Assembly: GCF_007641235.1 (NCBI RefSeq)
Contig: NZ_CP038157.1
Location: 62,001-126,000 of the forward strand
Source of the DNA: Corynebacterium sanguinis
Lineage (GTDB): Bacteria; Actinomycetota; Actinomycetes; Mycobacteriales; Mycobacteriaceae
Reading direction: 5' to 3'
DNA: 64,000 nucleotides
A model generated the notes under the pieces. That model worked only from the letters and a program-made list of their open reading frames with translations. It made no database searches and was not told where the DNA came from. This document shows positions 43,819-51,891 of this stretch, one piece after another. The stretch's first letter is position 1. The number at the start of each line of letters is the position of its first letter. The translations under genes and the position numbers were made by a program.

Positions 43819-45102
43819 CTACCGCTGCTGCAGGAACTCGACGTCGACGAGGTCGCCGGGGCGGACCTCGGTGACGTCGTCAGGGATGCGGATCAGCGCG
43901 TTGGCCTCCGCGAAGCCGGCGAGAAGGTGCGCGGGCGCGCCCTCGGCGCCGCTGAGCGGCTGGACCAGGTAGTCGCCTGTTTCCGCGTCACGCATGAGCC
44001 GCCCGCGCACGAGGCCGAGGCGTCCGGGGAGCGAGTTGATCGGCCCGAGCGAGCGCGCCTGGACGCTGCGCCGCGTCGGCGTCGCCTTGCCCAGAGACTG
44101 CCGGATCGCCGGGCGGATCAGCGTCTCGAAGATGACCAGCGAGCTGACCGCGTTCGTCGGCAGCAAAAACACGGGCACGCGCTCCTCGCCCACCAGCCCG
44201 TAGCCCTGCACCGATCCGGGGTGCATGGCCACGCGCGTGGTGTCGATCTCCCCGAGCTCGCGAAGCACCTCCTGCAGCGGCGCCGCGGAGCTGCCCCCGA
44301 CAGCGCCCGTGATGATGAGCATTTCGCTTCTCGACGCCTGGTGGGCGACCGTTTCCTTCAACCTGCGCGGCTCGGCGTTGATAATTCCGGCGCGGGTCAC
44401 GGTGGCCCCGGCCTCAATCGCTGCCGCCGCGACCGCGTAGGAGGCGACGTCGTAGACCTGGCCGAGGCCTGGGCTGCGCTCGATGTCGACGAGCTCGAGG
44501 CCGTAGGCCATGACGGTGACGCGGGGACGCGGGTACACCAGCACCTTGTTGCGGCCCGCGGCGGCGAGCAGGCCGATCTGCGCCGGGCCGATCACCGAGC
44601 CCTGGCGCACGGCGACGTCGCCGGGCTGGATGTCGTCGCCGACCCGGCGCACGAAGTCGCCGGTGCGCACGGGGCGCGTCGGCGTCATGCGCTTGCGGCC
44701 GCGGTCGCTCCACTGCAGCGGGAGCACGGCGTCGGCAAGCGTGGGCAAGGGAGCCCCGGTTGCGACGCGCACGGCCTGCTTGGGCTGCAGGCGCAGCGGC
44801 TTCTGCGAACCCGCGGCGACCTCGCCGACGACGGGAAGCGACCGCTCGGCCGCCTTGCCCTCCTCCTGGACCGCGGCGGGCCCGGATCCCAGCGCTACCC
44901 CGCCACCGACGTCCACGGCGCGCACCGCGTACCCGTCGACCGCGGCCTGGGCGAAGCCGGGAAGCGGCGCCGCGGCGGCGACTTCCTCCGCGCACATCAG
45001 GCCGAGGGCGTCCGAAATTGCGACGCGGATGGGCTCCGGGACAGGCGCGGCGTCGACCACCATCGCCAACTGCTCGTCCACGCTGCGCATCTTGGGCATC
45101 AT
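43819..45102 (-). CDS. glp: Gephyrin/MoeA-like protein Glp
   Basis: Protein of 427 residues with MoeA architecture. Residues 1-140 form domains I/II, residues 160-340 the molybdopterin-binding MogA-like domain with TGAVGGSSAAPLQEVLRELGE, and residues 350-427 the C-terminal beta domain. In corynebacteria a gephyrin-like protein, Glp, next to the GlpR membrane protein, was reported to bind FtsZ and act in division. The other moco genes are not in this part of the window (a MogA-like gene is at 48.0 kb), which supports the Glp role. A classical MoeA in molybdenum cofactor synthesis is the alternative. It lies between rimJ and galU with small gaps. Three in-frame ATGs near 45102 leave the exact start open. 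Confidence 0.8.
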   Translation of the reverse strand: MMPKMRSVDEQLAMVVDAAPVPEPIRVAISDALGLMCAEEVAAAAPLPGFAQAAVDGYAVRAVDVGGGVALGSGPAAVQEEGKAAERSLPVVGEVAAGSQKPLRLQPKQAVRVATGAPLPTLADAVLPLQWSDRGRKRMTPTRPVRTGDFVRRVGDDIQPGDVAVRQGSVIGPAQIGLLAAAGRNKVLVYPRPRVTVMAYGLELVDIERSPGLGQVYDVASYAVAAAAIEAGATVTRAGIINAEPRRLKETVAHQASRSEMLIITGAVGGSSAAPLQEVLRELGEIDTTRVAMHPGSVQGYGLVGEERVPVFLLPTNAVSSLVIFETLIRPAIRQSLGKATPTRRSVQARSLGPINSLPGRLGLVRGRLMRDAETGDYLVQPLSGAEGAPAHLLAGFAEANALIRIPDDVTEVRPGDLVDVEFLQQR

Positions 45103-45111
45103 GGTTGCAGA

Positions 45112-46053
45112 CTACATTTCCGCTTCGTACTCACGCAGGATCGCCTTGATGGCGGTGTAGAGCGCCGGGCCGTACTTCTCGTCACGCAAACCGAAGTCGA
45201 CGTTGGCGGGGATGTATCCCGCCGGGTTGCCCAGGTCGTGGCGCTTGCCCTCGTGCACCACGACGTGGACGGGGTGGCCCTCCTGGATCATCAGCTCGAT
45301 CGCGTCGGTGAGCTGCAGCTCGCCTCCCTTGCCGGGGGTGATGCGGCGCAGCGCGTCGAAGATGGCGCGGTCCAGCAGGTAGCGCCCCGTTGCGACGAGC
45401 GTCGACGGCGCCTCCTCCTTGGCGGGCTTTTCCACCATGCCGCGGACCTTCTTCACCGCGAACCCGTCGAACGCGGCGTCGTGCTGGGCGTCGATGTCCT
45501 CGACGTCGAACACTCCGTAGTTGAAAACCTCGTCCGGGGTGACGTTGAACGCGCAGAGCACGGAACCGCCGAGCTCCGCGCGCACGCGCGCCATCTTGTC
45601 CATCACTCCGGTGGGCAGAACGAGGTCGTCGGGAAGCATGACCGCCACAACATCCTCGTCGTCGTCGAGCGCCGCCTCGGCGCAGCCGACCGCGTGGCCG
45701 AGGCCGAGCGGCTTCTCCTGGATCACCGACACGGCGTCGATCAGCTTCGACGCGCGCGCGACCTTTTCCACCTGGGCGGTCTTGCCGCGCTCGGTGAGCG
45801 TCTCGCACAGGGACTCAAACTCGCCGAAGTGGCGCATGATCTCCTGCTTCTCCGGGGCGGTGATGATCGCCAGGCGCCTCGCTCCCGCCTCGGCGGCCTC
45901 CTCGGCGATGAGCTCGATGCCGGGCGTGTCCACCACAGGCAACAGCTCCTTCGGCACCGTCTTCGTCGCTGGCAGGAACCTCGTTCCCATGCCGGCCGCC
46001 GGCACAACGACGGTTCTGATTCCGGGCGAGGGGTTCTCACTGGTAGTCCGCAT
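45112..46053 (-). CDS. galU: UTP-glucose-1-phosphate uridylyltransferase
   Basis: Makes UDP-glucose from UTP and glucose-1-phosphate. The 313 residues have the pyrophosphorylase loop PAAGMGTRFLPATKTVPKELLPVVD, QEKPLGLGHAV and VMLPDDLVLP, and a C-terminal domain with KRHDLGNPAGYIPANV. UDP-glucose feeds cell-wall arabinogalactan and trehalose, and is also the substrate of the SqdB enzyme in this window. It is the first gene of the galU-glp-rimJ-glpR run on the minus strand, divergent from the formyl-THF cyclo-ligase. Confidence 0.95.
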   Translation of the reverse strand: MRTTSENPSPGIRTVVVPAAGMGTRFLPATKTVPKELLPVVDTPGIELIAEEAAEAGARRLAIITAPEKQEIMRHFGEFESLCETLTERGKTAQVEKVARASKLIDAVSVIQEKPLGLGHAVGCAEAALDDDEDVVAVMLPDDLVLPTGVMDKMARVRAELGGSVLCAFNVTPDEVFNYGVFDVEDIDAQHDAAFDGFAVKKVRGMVEKPAKEEAPSTLVATGRYLLDRAIFDALRRITPGKGGELQLTDAIELMIQEGHPVHVVVHEGKRHDLGNPAGYIPANVDFGLRDEKYGPALYTAIKAILREYEAEM

Positions 46054-46128
46054 AAGGTTGGAGCTTACCCCCGGCCCCCGCCGATTCCGGGAGCGACCCT
46101 TGGGTGGCCGGTGTGCGAGAATGCCCCC

Positions 46129-46689
46129 ATGTCACCGAAGTCGGCGATGCGAGAGCGGCACCTCGCTTATCGACGCCACCTCCGCGCCCGCCCCGGCCTC
46201 AAGCGCGAGCTCGACCAGGCGATTACCGCGCACGCGGTGGACTACCTGTCGTCGTTCGGCGGGGAAAACGCCGCGGCGTACGTCCCGCTCGCCTCCGAGC
46301 CGGGGGGCGACGGCTTCGTCGCCTCCCTCGCCGCCGCGTGCCGGCGCCTCTTTCTCCCCGTCTCGTTGTCTGGCGGAGTGTTGCAGTTCTCGCCGCACGA
46401 TCACGCGTTGGCCCCCGGCGCCCTGGGCATCGCGGAACCGGTCGGGGCGCGGTTCAACTCGAACGTGCTGCGCTCCTGCCGCGTCGTCATCGTGCCTGCC
46501 CTGGGCGTCGGCCGGGACGGCATGCGGCTGGGCAAGGGCGCGGGCTACTACGACCGCGCCCTGGCAGGGTTGGACGTGCCCACCGTGGCGGTGGTCTACG
46601 AGCGCGAGTTCGTCGCGGCGGTTCCGCACGACCCGCACGACGTCCCCGTCAACGCCGTGATTACCGAGCGCGGAGTGAGGCTGCTCTAA
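46129..46689 (+). CDS. 5-formyltetrahydrofolate cyclo-ligase
   Basis: Converts 5-formyl-THF to 5,10-methenyl-THF with ATP. 186 residues with the conserved N-terminal KSAMRERHLAYRR basic segment and the signature LGVGRDGMRLGKGAGYYDRAL near residue 127. Motifs AAYVPLASEPG and VPVNAVITERGV frame the fold. It is a single gene; a GAGAAT hexamer ends 6 bases before the ATG and may be its -10 box. Coordinates of the start (46129) are supported by lack of a better in-frame start upstream. Confidence 0.9.
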   Translation: MSPKSAMRERHLAYRRHLRARPGLKRELDQAITAHAVDYLSSFGGENAAAYVPLASEPGGDGFVASLAAACRRLFLPVSLSGGVLQFSPHDHALAPGALGIAEPVGARFNSNVLRSCRVVIVPALGVGRDGMRLGKGAGYYDRALAGLDVPTVAVVYEREFVAAVPHDPHDVPVNAVITERGVRLL

Positions 46690-46697
46690 GCCGTGAG

Positions 46698-46726
46698 GGA
46701 ACCTGTGGGGCCCGCGCGCAGTCCAA
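46698..46726 (+). promoter_or_regulatory. GGAACCTG-N13-CAGTCCAA element before the SAF gene
   Basis: The same pair of 8-mers and the same 13-base spacer as before tag (39193-39221), here 7 bases before the ATG. The spacer sequences differ, so the conservation is confined to the two blocks, as for -35 and -10 elements. It begins 9 bases after the cyclo-ligase stop. Confidence 0.5.
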
Positions 46727-46733
46727 TAGGGGT

Positions 46734-47351
46734 ATGAACGTTCTGGATGCGCTGCGCGAACCCGGCTACCGCCGCAGCGTCCTGCTCCGCCGGGCCGCGG
46801 CCGCGGCGCTTCTCGCTGCGGCCGCGCTCAACGCGGCGGCAAACCGGGCCGCGGACCCGCTCGTTGTCACGTTTGCGCAGCCCGCCGACGCGGGCCAGGT
46901 CCTCCAGGACGCCGACGTTGAGCTGCGCCGGCTGCCTCAGGAGGCGATCCCGGACAACGCGCTGCGGGAGGTGGACGCGGCCGCGGGCCACATCGTCGCG
47001 GCCGCCGCTTCGCGCGGAGAAGTCGTGACCACGACCCGCTTGGTCGGGCCCGACCTCGCCCGCGAGCTCGTCCCAGCGGGCGCGGCCGAGACGTATTCAA
47101 TGGTGCCCGTCGCCCTCGCGGAGCCGGACATCATCCCGATGCTGCACCACGGCGCCACCGTGGACGTAGTGACTGTGTCTGCGGACGGCACCCACCCCGA
47201 GACCATCGCCGCAGGCGGGCGCGTCGCGCTCGCCGGCGCGGACGGCAGCGAGGGCACCGTCATGCTGCTGCTCAAAGACTCCCAGGCCGCCGCGGTGGCC
47301 GCCGCCTCCCTGTCGACCCCCCTGACGGTCTTGCTGGGCGGAGAACCGTAA
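46734..47351 (+). CDS. SAF domain secreted or anchored protein
   Basis: Protein of 205 residues. It has a basic start, a hydrophobic Ala-rich segment ([23 protein letters not shown], about residues 14-36), then a SAF (CpaB-like) domain: VTFAQPADAGQVLQDADVELRRLPQEAIPDNALREVDAAAGHIVAAAASRGEVV. The rest is a beta-rich extracellular part ending in LLKDSQAAAVAAASLSTPLTVLL. SAF domains occur in pilus assembly CpaB proteins and in sialic-acid synthases. No pilus gene is close. It is followed by mscL after 56 bases. Its promoter element is shared with tag. Confidence 0.75.
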   Translation: MNVLDALREPGYRRSVLLRRAAAAALLAAAALNAAANRAADPLVVTFAQPADAGQVLQDADVELRRLPQEAIPDNALREVDAAAGHIVAAAASRGEVVTTTRLVGPDLARELVPAGAAETYSMVPVALAEPDIIPMLHHGATVDVVTVSADGTHPETIAAGGRVALAGADGSEGTVMLLLKDSQAAAVAAASLSTPLTVLLGGEP

Positions 47352-47407
47352 AGCTATGGTATAAAGTTTCTGGGCCATTTCGGGCCCCCGACAGAAAAGG
47401 AACGGAC

Positions 47408-47857
47408 ATGCTCAAGGGTTTCAAAGACTTCATCATGCGCGGGAACGTCATCGACCTCGCGGTCGGTGTTGTGATCGGCGCTGCGTTCACCGCCATCGTC
47501 ACCGCGTTCTCCGACAACATCATCAACCCGCTCATCGCGGGCCTCGGCGGATCCGAGTTCGGTTTCGGCTTCAACGCCATCCCGGGCAACGACGCGACCT
47601 TCCTCAACTTCGGCGCGCTGCTGACGGCGATCATCAACTTCCTGCTCATCGCGGCCGTCGTCTACTTCTTCATCGTCGCCCCGATGAACAAGCTCGACGA
47701 GATGCAGAAGCGCAAGCGCGGCATCAGCGAGGACGAGCCCGCCCCGACCGACACCGAGCTGCTCACCGAGATCCGCGACCTGCTCGCGGGCCAGAGCAAG
47801 CCGGGCAGCGCCGGCACCACCGGCACCGGCAGCACGATCGACCCTCAGCTGCCGTAG
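47408..47857 (+). CDS. mscL: Large-conductance mechanosensitive channel
   Basis: Homopentameric channel that opens on membrane tension and releases osmolytes on hypo-osmotic shock. The 149 residues contain FKDFIMRGNVIDLAVGVVIGAAFTAIVTAFSDNI (TM1 and pore-lining Gly residues) and the second helix FGALLTAIINFLLIAAVVYFFIV. The cytoplasmic tail is extended to about 55 residues, Glu/Lys- and Thr/Ser-rich. A TATAAA box is at 47360-47365 and AAGGA lies 6 bases before the ATG. It forms an osmotic pair with the BetP-like uptake carrier elsewhere in the window. Confidence 0.95.
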   Translation: MLKGFKDFIMRGNVIDLAVGVVIGAAFTAIVTAFSDNIINPLIAGLGGSEFGFGFNAIPGNDATFLNFGALLTAIINFLLIAAVVYFFIVAPMNKLDEMQKRKRGISEDEPAPTDTELLTEIRDLLAGQSKPGSAGTTGTGSTIDPQLP

Positions 47858-48033
47858 TGCGGCGGACGCTCGTCCTCGTAGTACTCCAGATCGCTTAGCG
47901 GGGGCGGGACATCGTCGTCTAAGACGACAAACTCATCGTCCGCGGCGCGGGGCTCGACCGAGTCCGCCGCGCGGTCATACTCCACATCGGCGGTGCGCTT
48001 CGCGCGTCGCCTTTTTCGTTGCGGGTTAGGCAC
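47845..48033 (-). CDS. Small hypothetical protein
   Basis: Protein of 62 residues with a basic N-terminus (NPQRKRRRAKR) and an acidic C-terminal half (DDEFVVLDDDVPPPLSDLEYYEDERPPHYG). No domain is recognised. It overlaps the mscL end by 13 bases and lies 4 bases downstream of the MogA-like gene on the same strand, so coupling is possible. Composition is biased, so the evidence for a real protein is the position and the conserved strand order. Confidence 0.5.
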   Translation of the reverse strand: MPNPQRKRRRAKRTADVEYDRAADSVEPRAADDEFVVLDDDVPPPLSDLEYYEDERPPHYGS

Positions 48034-48037
48034 GGGG

Positions 48038-48598
48038 CTAGACGCTGTACTTGTTCAGGTCCGCGATGAGGTGCGCGACGAGCGGCTGGAGGGTGGACAC
48101 TCCGTCCCGGATCGCCTGGCGGCTCGCCGCCAAGTTGACCACCACCGTCGAGCCGGAGACCCCGCAGATGCCGCGGGAGGTGGCGGCGTCGATGGCGCCG
48201 CAGGTCTGGCCGGAGGAGCGGATCGCCTGGCCGACGCCCGGAACCATCTTGTCGATCACGGCGCGTGTCGCCTCCGGGGTCTTATCGCGCGGGCCGACCC
48301 CGGTGCCGCCGATGGTCAGGACCAAGTCGACACCGCCGACCACACCGGTCTCGATCGCCTTGCGAATGTCCGACTTCTTCGATTTGACGCGCACAACGGC
48401 GTCGACGAGGAAACCCGCCTCCGCGAGCAGCTCGCCGACGAGCTTGTGCGTGTCGTCCGCCGGGTCGTCGTAGCGGTGGTCGGAGACTAGCACGACGAGC
48501 GCGCACGGCGGGACTGGGGCGTTGTCCTCTAGTTCTGTCGCCATGAGGAAAGCATCGTCTGGTTCGCGCAGCTCCAGTGCGTCCATTGCGTTGGGCAT
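48038..48598 (-). CDS. MogA/MoaB-like molybdenum cofactor protein
   Basis: Protein of 186 residues of the MogA/MoaB fold, which adenylylates molybdopterin. The core is VLTIGGTGVGPRDKTPEATRAVIDKMVPG, with the N-terminal part ALVVLVSDHRYDDPADDT. The family motif GGTG and the PEA segment are present. It may pair with the gephyrin-like protein encoded at 43.8 kb, whose MogA-like middle domain is related. Another reading is a moco-independent relative. It lies between htrA and the small hypothetical gene on the minus strand. Confidence 0.8.
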   Translation of the reverse strand: MPNAMDALELREPDDAFLMATELEDNAPVPPCALVVLVSDHRYDDPADDTHKLVGELLAEAGFLVDAVVRVKSKKSDIRKAIETGVVGGVDLVLTIGGTGVGPRDKTPEATRAVIDKMVPGVGQAIRSSGQTCGAIDAATSRGICGVSGSTVVVNLAASRQAIRDGVSTLQPLVAHLIADLNKYSV

Positions 48599-48657
48599 GG
48601 GCTTTCCCCTTCTGTTGATCCTTTTAAGGCCCCGACGGGCGGTGTGCAGATATGAAC

Positions 48658-49800
48658 TTACTCCGAACTGAGCGTCACATCTACTGTTCTCGGATCTGGG
48701 TCCCCCTCGGAGCTAACTTCCAAGGTCACGGTCTCGCCGAAGTCCTGCGATCGGGTGGCCGCGATCAACGCGTCAGCCGAATCGATGGGGCGATCATTCA
48801 ACCGGGTGATCACGTCGCCCGTCTTGATCCCGGCCGCGTCAGCGGGGCTACCTGGCTCCACCCCGGCCACCGTCGCCCCGTTCGCCTGGTCGACGATGCT
48901 GACCTGGACGCCGAGCATCGGCTGGCGCGCCTCGCCCGTATCAATCAACTGCTTGGCCACGCGCTGCGCGAAGTTCGCCGGGATGGCGAAACCAAGGCCG
49001 ATGGAGCCGGCGCCGCCTTGCGGCCCGGAGGCCATGGACGCGATGACTGAGTTCATGCCCACGAGGTTGCCGTTCATATCCACAAGCGGGCCGCCGGAGT
49101 TACCGGGGTTGATCGCCGCGTCGGTTTGGATGCCGTCCATCAGCGAGCTCTCGCCGCCACCCTGTGACGCGCGCACGGGGCGGTTGAGGGCGGAGACGAT
49201 GCCGCTGGTCACGGTCGCGGAGAAGCCGAGCGGGGAGCCCACGGCGACGACTTCCTGACCCACGCGCAGATCGTCCGAGTTGCCGAAGCGGATCACGGGA
49301 AGGTTGTCGACGCCCTCGATCTTGAGCACGCCGACGTCGGTGTTGACGTCGGAGGCGACGTAGGTGGCCGGGTGCGTGGTGCCGTCGTTAAGCGTGACGG
49401 CGATCCTGGCGCCATCGGCGCCCTCCGCAATGACGTGGTGGTTGGTCAGAACGTACCCGTCCGCGGAGATGATGGAGCCGGATCCCTCGGCGCTGCCGCG
49501 CGGGGAGTCAACCGTGATCGAGACAACGGCGGGCAGGACCGTGGCCGCTACCTCCTCGACCGAGCCTTCGGGCGCGGGCGCGTTGTCGGTGGCGGGCTCG
49601 GCGTCGAGCGCGTCGCTGACGTAGGCCTGGTTGTTCTTGCCGGAGATGGTGCCGGCGGCGAAGCCCGCGCCGGCACCGGCGAGGAGGGACGTGATGAGCG
49701 CGATCGCGACAACGGGGCGGCGGCGCGGCTCGGGGCGCGGCTGAGCGGTGCTGACCTGATAGACGCCTTGGGGCGGTATGGGATTTGTCATGTGCGACAT
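48658..49800 (-). CDS. HtrA-like S1C serine protease with PDZ domain
   Basis: Protease of 380 residues with an N-terminal cytoplasmic tail, one TM segment (about 30-50), a trypsin-like protease domain (about 80-260) and one PDZ domain (about 275-375). The catalytic triad is His122 (TNHHV), Asp155 (NTDVGVLK) and Ser235 (PGNSGGP). It should be anchored with the protease outside the membrane and act in envelope protein quality control. The start is the ATG at 49800, with AGGTGA 10 bases upstream. Its promoter lies downstream of the rpmF terminator at 49881. Confidence 0.92.
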   Translation of the reverse strand: MSHMTNPIPPQGVYQVSTAQPRPEPRRRPVVAIALITSLLAGAGAGFAAGTISGKNNQAYVSDALDAEPATDNAPAPEGSVEEVAATVLPAVVSITVDSPRGSAEGSGSIISADGYVLTNHHVIAEGADGARIAVTLNDGTTHPATYVASDVNTDVGVLKIEGVDNLPVIRFGNSDDLRVGQEVVAVGSPLGFSATVTSGIVSALNRPVRASQGGGESSLMDGIQTDAAINPGNSGGPLVDMNGNLVGMNSVIASMASGPQGGAGSIGLGFAIPANFAQRVAKQLIDTGEARQPMLGVQVSIVDQANGATVAGVEPGSPADAAGIKTGDVITRLNDRPIDSADALIAATRSQDFGETVTLEVSSEGDPDPRTVDVTLSSE

Positions 49801-49880
49801 TGTTCACGCGTCACCTGTGGCGCTTCTGCGCTGGGCAAAGCGTGTAGCATAACACTTCCTGAACGTTTCCTGAATAACAA

Positions 49881-49909
49881 AACCGGGCCCCGCAAGCGGG
49901 GACCCGGTT
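49881..49909 (-). terminator. Rho-independent-like terminator after rpmF
   Basis: Stem AACCGGG + CCCC, loop GCAAGC, GGGG + A bulge + CCCGGTT. On the minus strand it is followed by TTGTTATT, a T-rich tail, so it probably ends the rpmE-rpmF transcript 20 bases downstream of the rpmF stop and just before the htrA promoter. Confidence 0.7.
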
Positions 49910-49929
49910 AAGTAAGGATGAGCGTTTTC

Positions 49930-50103
49930 TTAGAACTGCTCGACGTCGATCAGGCCAGCCTGAGCGGCCTTGACCAGGCGGCGCGGGATGCGCACCTCCT
50001 GGCCGTCAATCTTGACGGTCTGCAGGTCGGGGTTGTCGGCCTTCCACTGGGAGCGGCGCGAGTGCGTGTTAGCGCGGGACTTACGGAATTTCTGTACAGC
50101 CAT
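49930..50103 (-). CDS. rpmF: 50S ribosomal protein L32, zinc-ligand-free
   Basis: L32 of 57 residues: [21 protein letters not shown] start and [21 protein letters not shown] end. No cysteine is present, so it is the zinc-independent (C-minus) form. It follows rpmE on the minus strand with a 32-base gap and ends just before a terminator. L32 binds 23S rRNA in the exit-tunnel area of the 50S subunit. Confidence 0.93.
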   Translation of the reverse strand: MAVQKFRKSRANTHSRRSQWKADNPDLQTVKIDGQEVRIPRRLVKAAQAGLIDVEQF

Positions 50104-50135
50104 GGTGAGTTTTTATTCCTTCGACCTTCTAGTTC

Positions 50136-50408
50136 TTAGTTCGCGGACTTCTTCTTGCGGCGGGCCATGCCACCGAAGCGCTGGTTGAACTTCTCAACGC
50201 GGCCAGCAGTGTCCATGAGACGCTGCGCGCCGGTCCAGAACGGGTGGGACTCGGAGGTCACGTCAACGACGATGAGCGGGTACTCGTTGCCGTCTTCCCA
50301 CTGCTCGGTGCGATCGGAGGTCATCGTGGAGCGGGTCAGGAACTTGTTTCCCGTGTTACCGTCCTGGATGATCACCGGATGGTAATCCGGGTGAATATCA
50401 TTCTTCAT
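50136..50408 (-). CDS. rpmE2: 50S ribosomal protein L31 type B
   Basis: L31 of 90 residues, longer type B form: [28 protein letters not shown], then [28 protein letters not shown]. The CxxC zinc pair of type A is missing, as in the YkgM/RpmE2 group that replaces L31 when zinc is short. It is the first gene of a two-gene unit with rpmF. An 11-bp tandem repeat lies about 100 bases upstream. Whether the genome also carries a zinc-binding L31 cannot be seen from this window. Confidence 0.92.
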   Translation of the reverse strand: MKNDIHPDYHPVIIQDGNTGNKFLTRSTMTSDRTEQWEDGNEYPLIVVDVTSESHPFWTGAQRLMDTAGRVEKFNQRFGGMARRKKKSAN

Positions 50409-50504
50409 TGCTTGATTCGTCTCCCTCAGGATTGAACTACAGGTCGGTTCCGCGCGGCTATTCGTTAGGCGGATCGTGCCTGAGTTGGGTGCGAAAATGG
50501 TCGT

Positions 50505-50526
50505 GGTCCAACAAAGGTCCAACAGG
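50505..50526. promoter_or_regulatory. Two tandem 11-bp units (GGTCCAACAAA, GGTCCAACAGG) upstream of rpmE2
   Basis: The 9-mer GGTCCAACA occurs twice at an exact 11-bp spacing, about 100 bases upstream of the L31 start. Read on the minus strand it gives TTGGACC twice, each a plausible -35 sequence. So it is either a direct-repeat operator or a promoter region. No regulator is linked to it. Confidence 0.35.
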
Positions 50527-50554
50527 CGCTGGACAACTCGAAATATCCTACATG

Positions 50555-51781
50555 TCACGAGCGAGCTGGCCTAATTGCTTGAAGCTTGTCGACGAGCCGG
50601 TGCATCACAATCTCCACCGGGCCTCGCGAGAAGCGGCGCAGCCACAGACTGCTCGCCGCCATTAACCCGAGGCAGATCAGCGCGTAAATGCCGAGCACGG
50701 GCAGCGTCTGACCTTCACCGGAGGTGACGCGCGCAAGCCCCAGGCCGAAGTCGTAGAACACGATAGACGCGATGATGTTTTGGAGGATGTAGCAGCTCAA
50801 CGCGGTGCGTCCGACGTTGGCGAAGGCCTTCCCCACAGCGCCGAGGCGGTTGCCGCGGCGGACGTAGAATGCCGCGATCAGTGCCAGGACACCAAAGGCG
50901 ACGATGGCGGAGGTAACGTAGCGGGTAGTCATCGCCGCGGCGGACGTCGCAAACAGGCGCAGGCCCCAGTCCAGCGGGAGGCCGAAGCCCAGGCCCACGA
51001 TGAGCACCTTGCGGCGCAGATCCGCGCGGGCGGGATCAAACAGCCCGGCGCGGTAGAGGCGCGCGCCGATGATGAAAATGCCCAGCCCCATCATGAACAT
51101 GATCGGGATCTCGAGGCGGCCTTCCACGAAGTGGCTCACGCGGTGCTGCACCATTGCCCAGTAGTTGTCGGTGGGCACACCCAGCTGCATCATGTCCTCG
51201 GGCGCGTCCTGCCCGCCGTCTGACATGGCGGAGCTAAAGAAAGTGAGGAGGGCGTCGAGGACGACGATCGCGCCGACGTGCACGGTCAAAGCCACCCACA
51301 TGAAGATCTTCTGCACCCGCTCGCTGCGCGCCAGGATGGGTGCGACGGCGAGGGCCGTGAGCCCGTAGCCCATGAGCACGTCGAATTCGAAGACGAAAAT
51401 GTAGTTGATCAGACCCTCGACGGCGAGCAGCCCGGCGCGCCAGTAGTAACCGCCGGGCCAGCGTTGGCCGCGGCGTTCGGCCGACTGACGCTGAATTTCG
51501 AGCCCGATGCCGAACATGATGGTGAGCAGGCCGAGGAACTTGCCGTCCGTGATCAGGTGCAGCACGGCGTTGATCACGGCGTCCACGCTGGGGTTGGAAC
51601 CAACCTCGCGCGCCAACGTGAAGTTGACGTTGCCGAACAGCGCCTCCATGGTCAGGGACTTCTCACCTGCGGCGGACGCGGAAAAGATCCAGATGTTGGT
51701 GGCGAGGGTGCCGAGAATTGCGATGCCGCGGGCGACATCAAGTCCGACATGGCGCGCGCCAGAAAGGGCGGTTGTACTCAT
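50555..51781 (-). CDS. DUF418 domain-containing membrane protein
   Basis: Integral membrane protein of 408 residues with about ten hydrophobic segments. The N-terminal [21 protein letters not shown] and the C-terminal half ([34 protein letters not shown]) are typical of DUF418, a family of acyltransferase-3-like membrane proteins of unknown activity. I use the ATG at 51781; the frame is open farther upstream. It is divergent from a NarL-type two-component system, which suggests it is a target of that system. The stop lies near rpmE2. Confidence 0.85.
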   Translation of the reverse strand: MSTTALSGARHVGLDVARGIAILGTLATNIWIFSASAAGEKSLTMEALFGNVNFTLAREVGSNPSVDAVINAVLHLITDGKFLGLLTIMFGIGLEIQRQSAERRGQRWPGGYYWRAGLLAVEGLINYIFVFEFDVLMGYGLTALAVAPILARSERVQKIFMWVALTVHVGAIVVLDALLTFFSSAMSDGGQDAPEDMMQLGVPTDNYWAMVQHRVSHFVEGRLEIPIMFMMGLGIFIIGARLYRAGLFDPARADLRRKVLIVGLGFGLPLDWGLRLFATSAAAMTTRYVTSAIVAFGVLALIAAFYVRRGNRLGAVGKAFANVGRTALSCYILQNIIASIVFYDFGLGLARVTSGEGQTLPVLGIYALICLGLMAASSLWLRRFSRGPVEIVMHRLVDKLQAIRPARS

Positions 51782-51826
51782 GTGTGTGACGCTACGGCGC
51801 ATAACGGGAGCCCCGAAAGTGCCCAC

Positions 51827-51858
51827 GGTCATGATTTTCACCGTCCGACACCATGACC
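51827..51858. promoter_or_regulatory. Inverted repeat GGTCATG-N18-CATGACC between DUF418 gene and histidine kinase
   Basis: A 7-bp inverted repeat with an 18-base interior, in the divergent region of the DUF418 gene and the two-component operon. It could be a site for the linked response regulator, which would then control the divergent gene and itself. No binding data. Confidence 0.3.
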
Positions 51859-51891
51859 CCGGTCACGGGTGGGCGACGTAGATTATGAGCC

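Noticed and set aside
43774..46053. Very long plus-strand frame opposite glp and galU
   Set aside because: Shadow frame without any recognisable domain; only its last part (from 46129) is the real cyclo-ligase.
50409..50554. tRNA or small RNA gene between rpmE2 and the DUF418 gene
   Set aside because: No T-loop or acceptor-stem pattern; I found no tRNA anywhere in the window.
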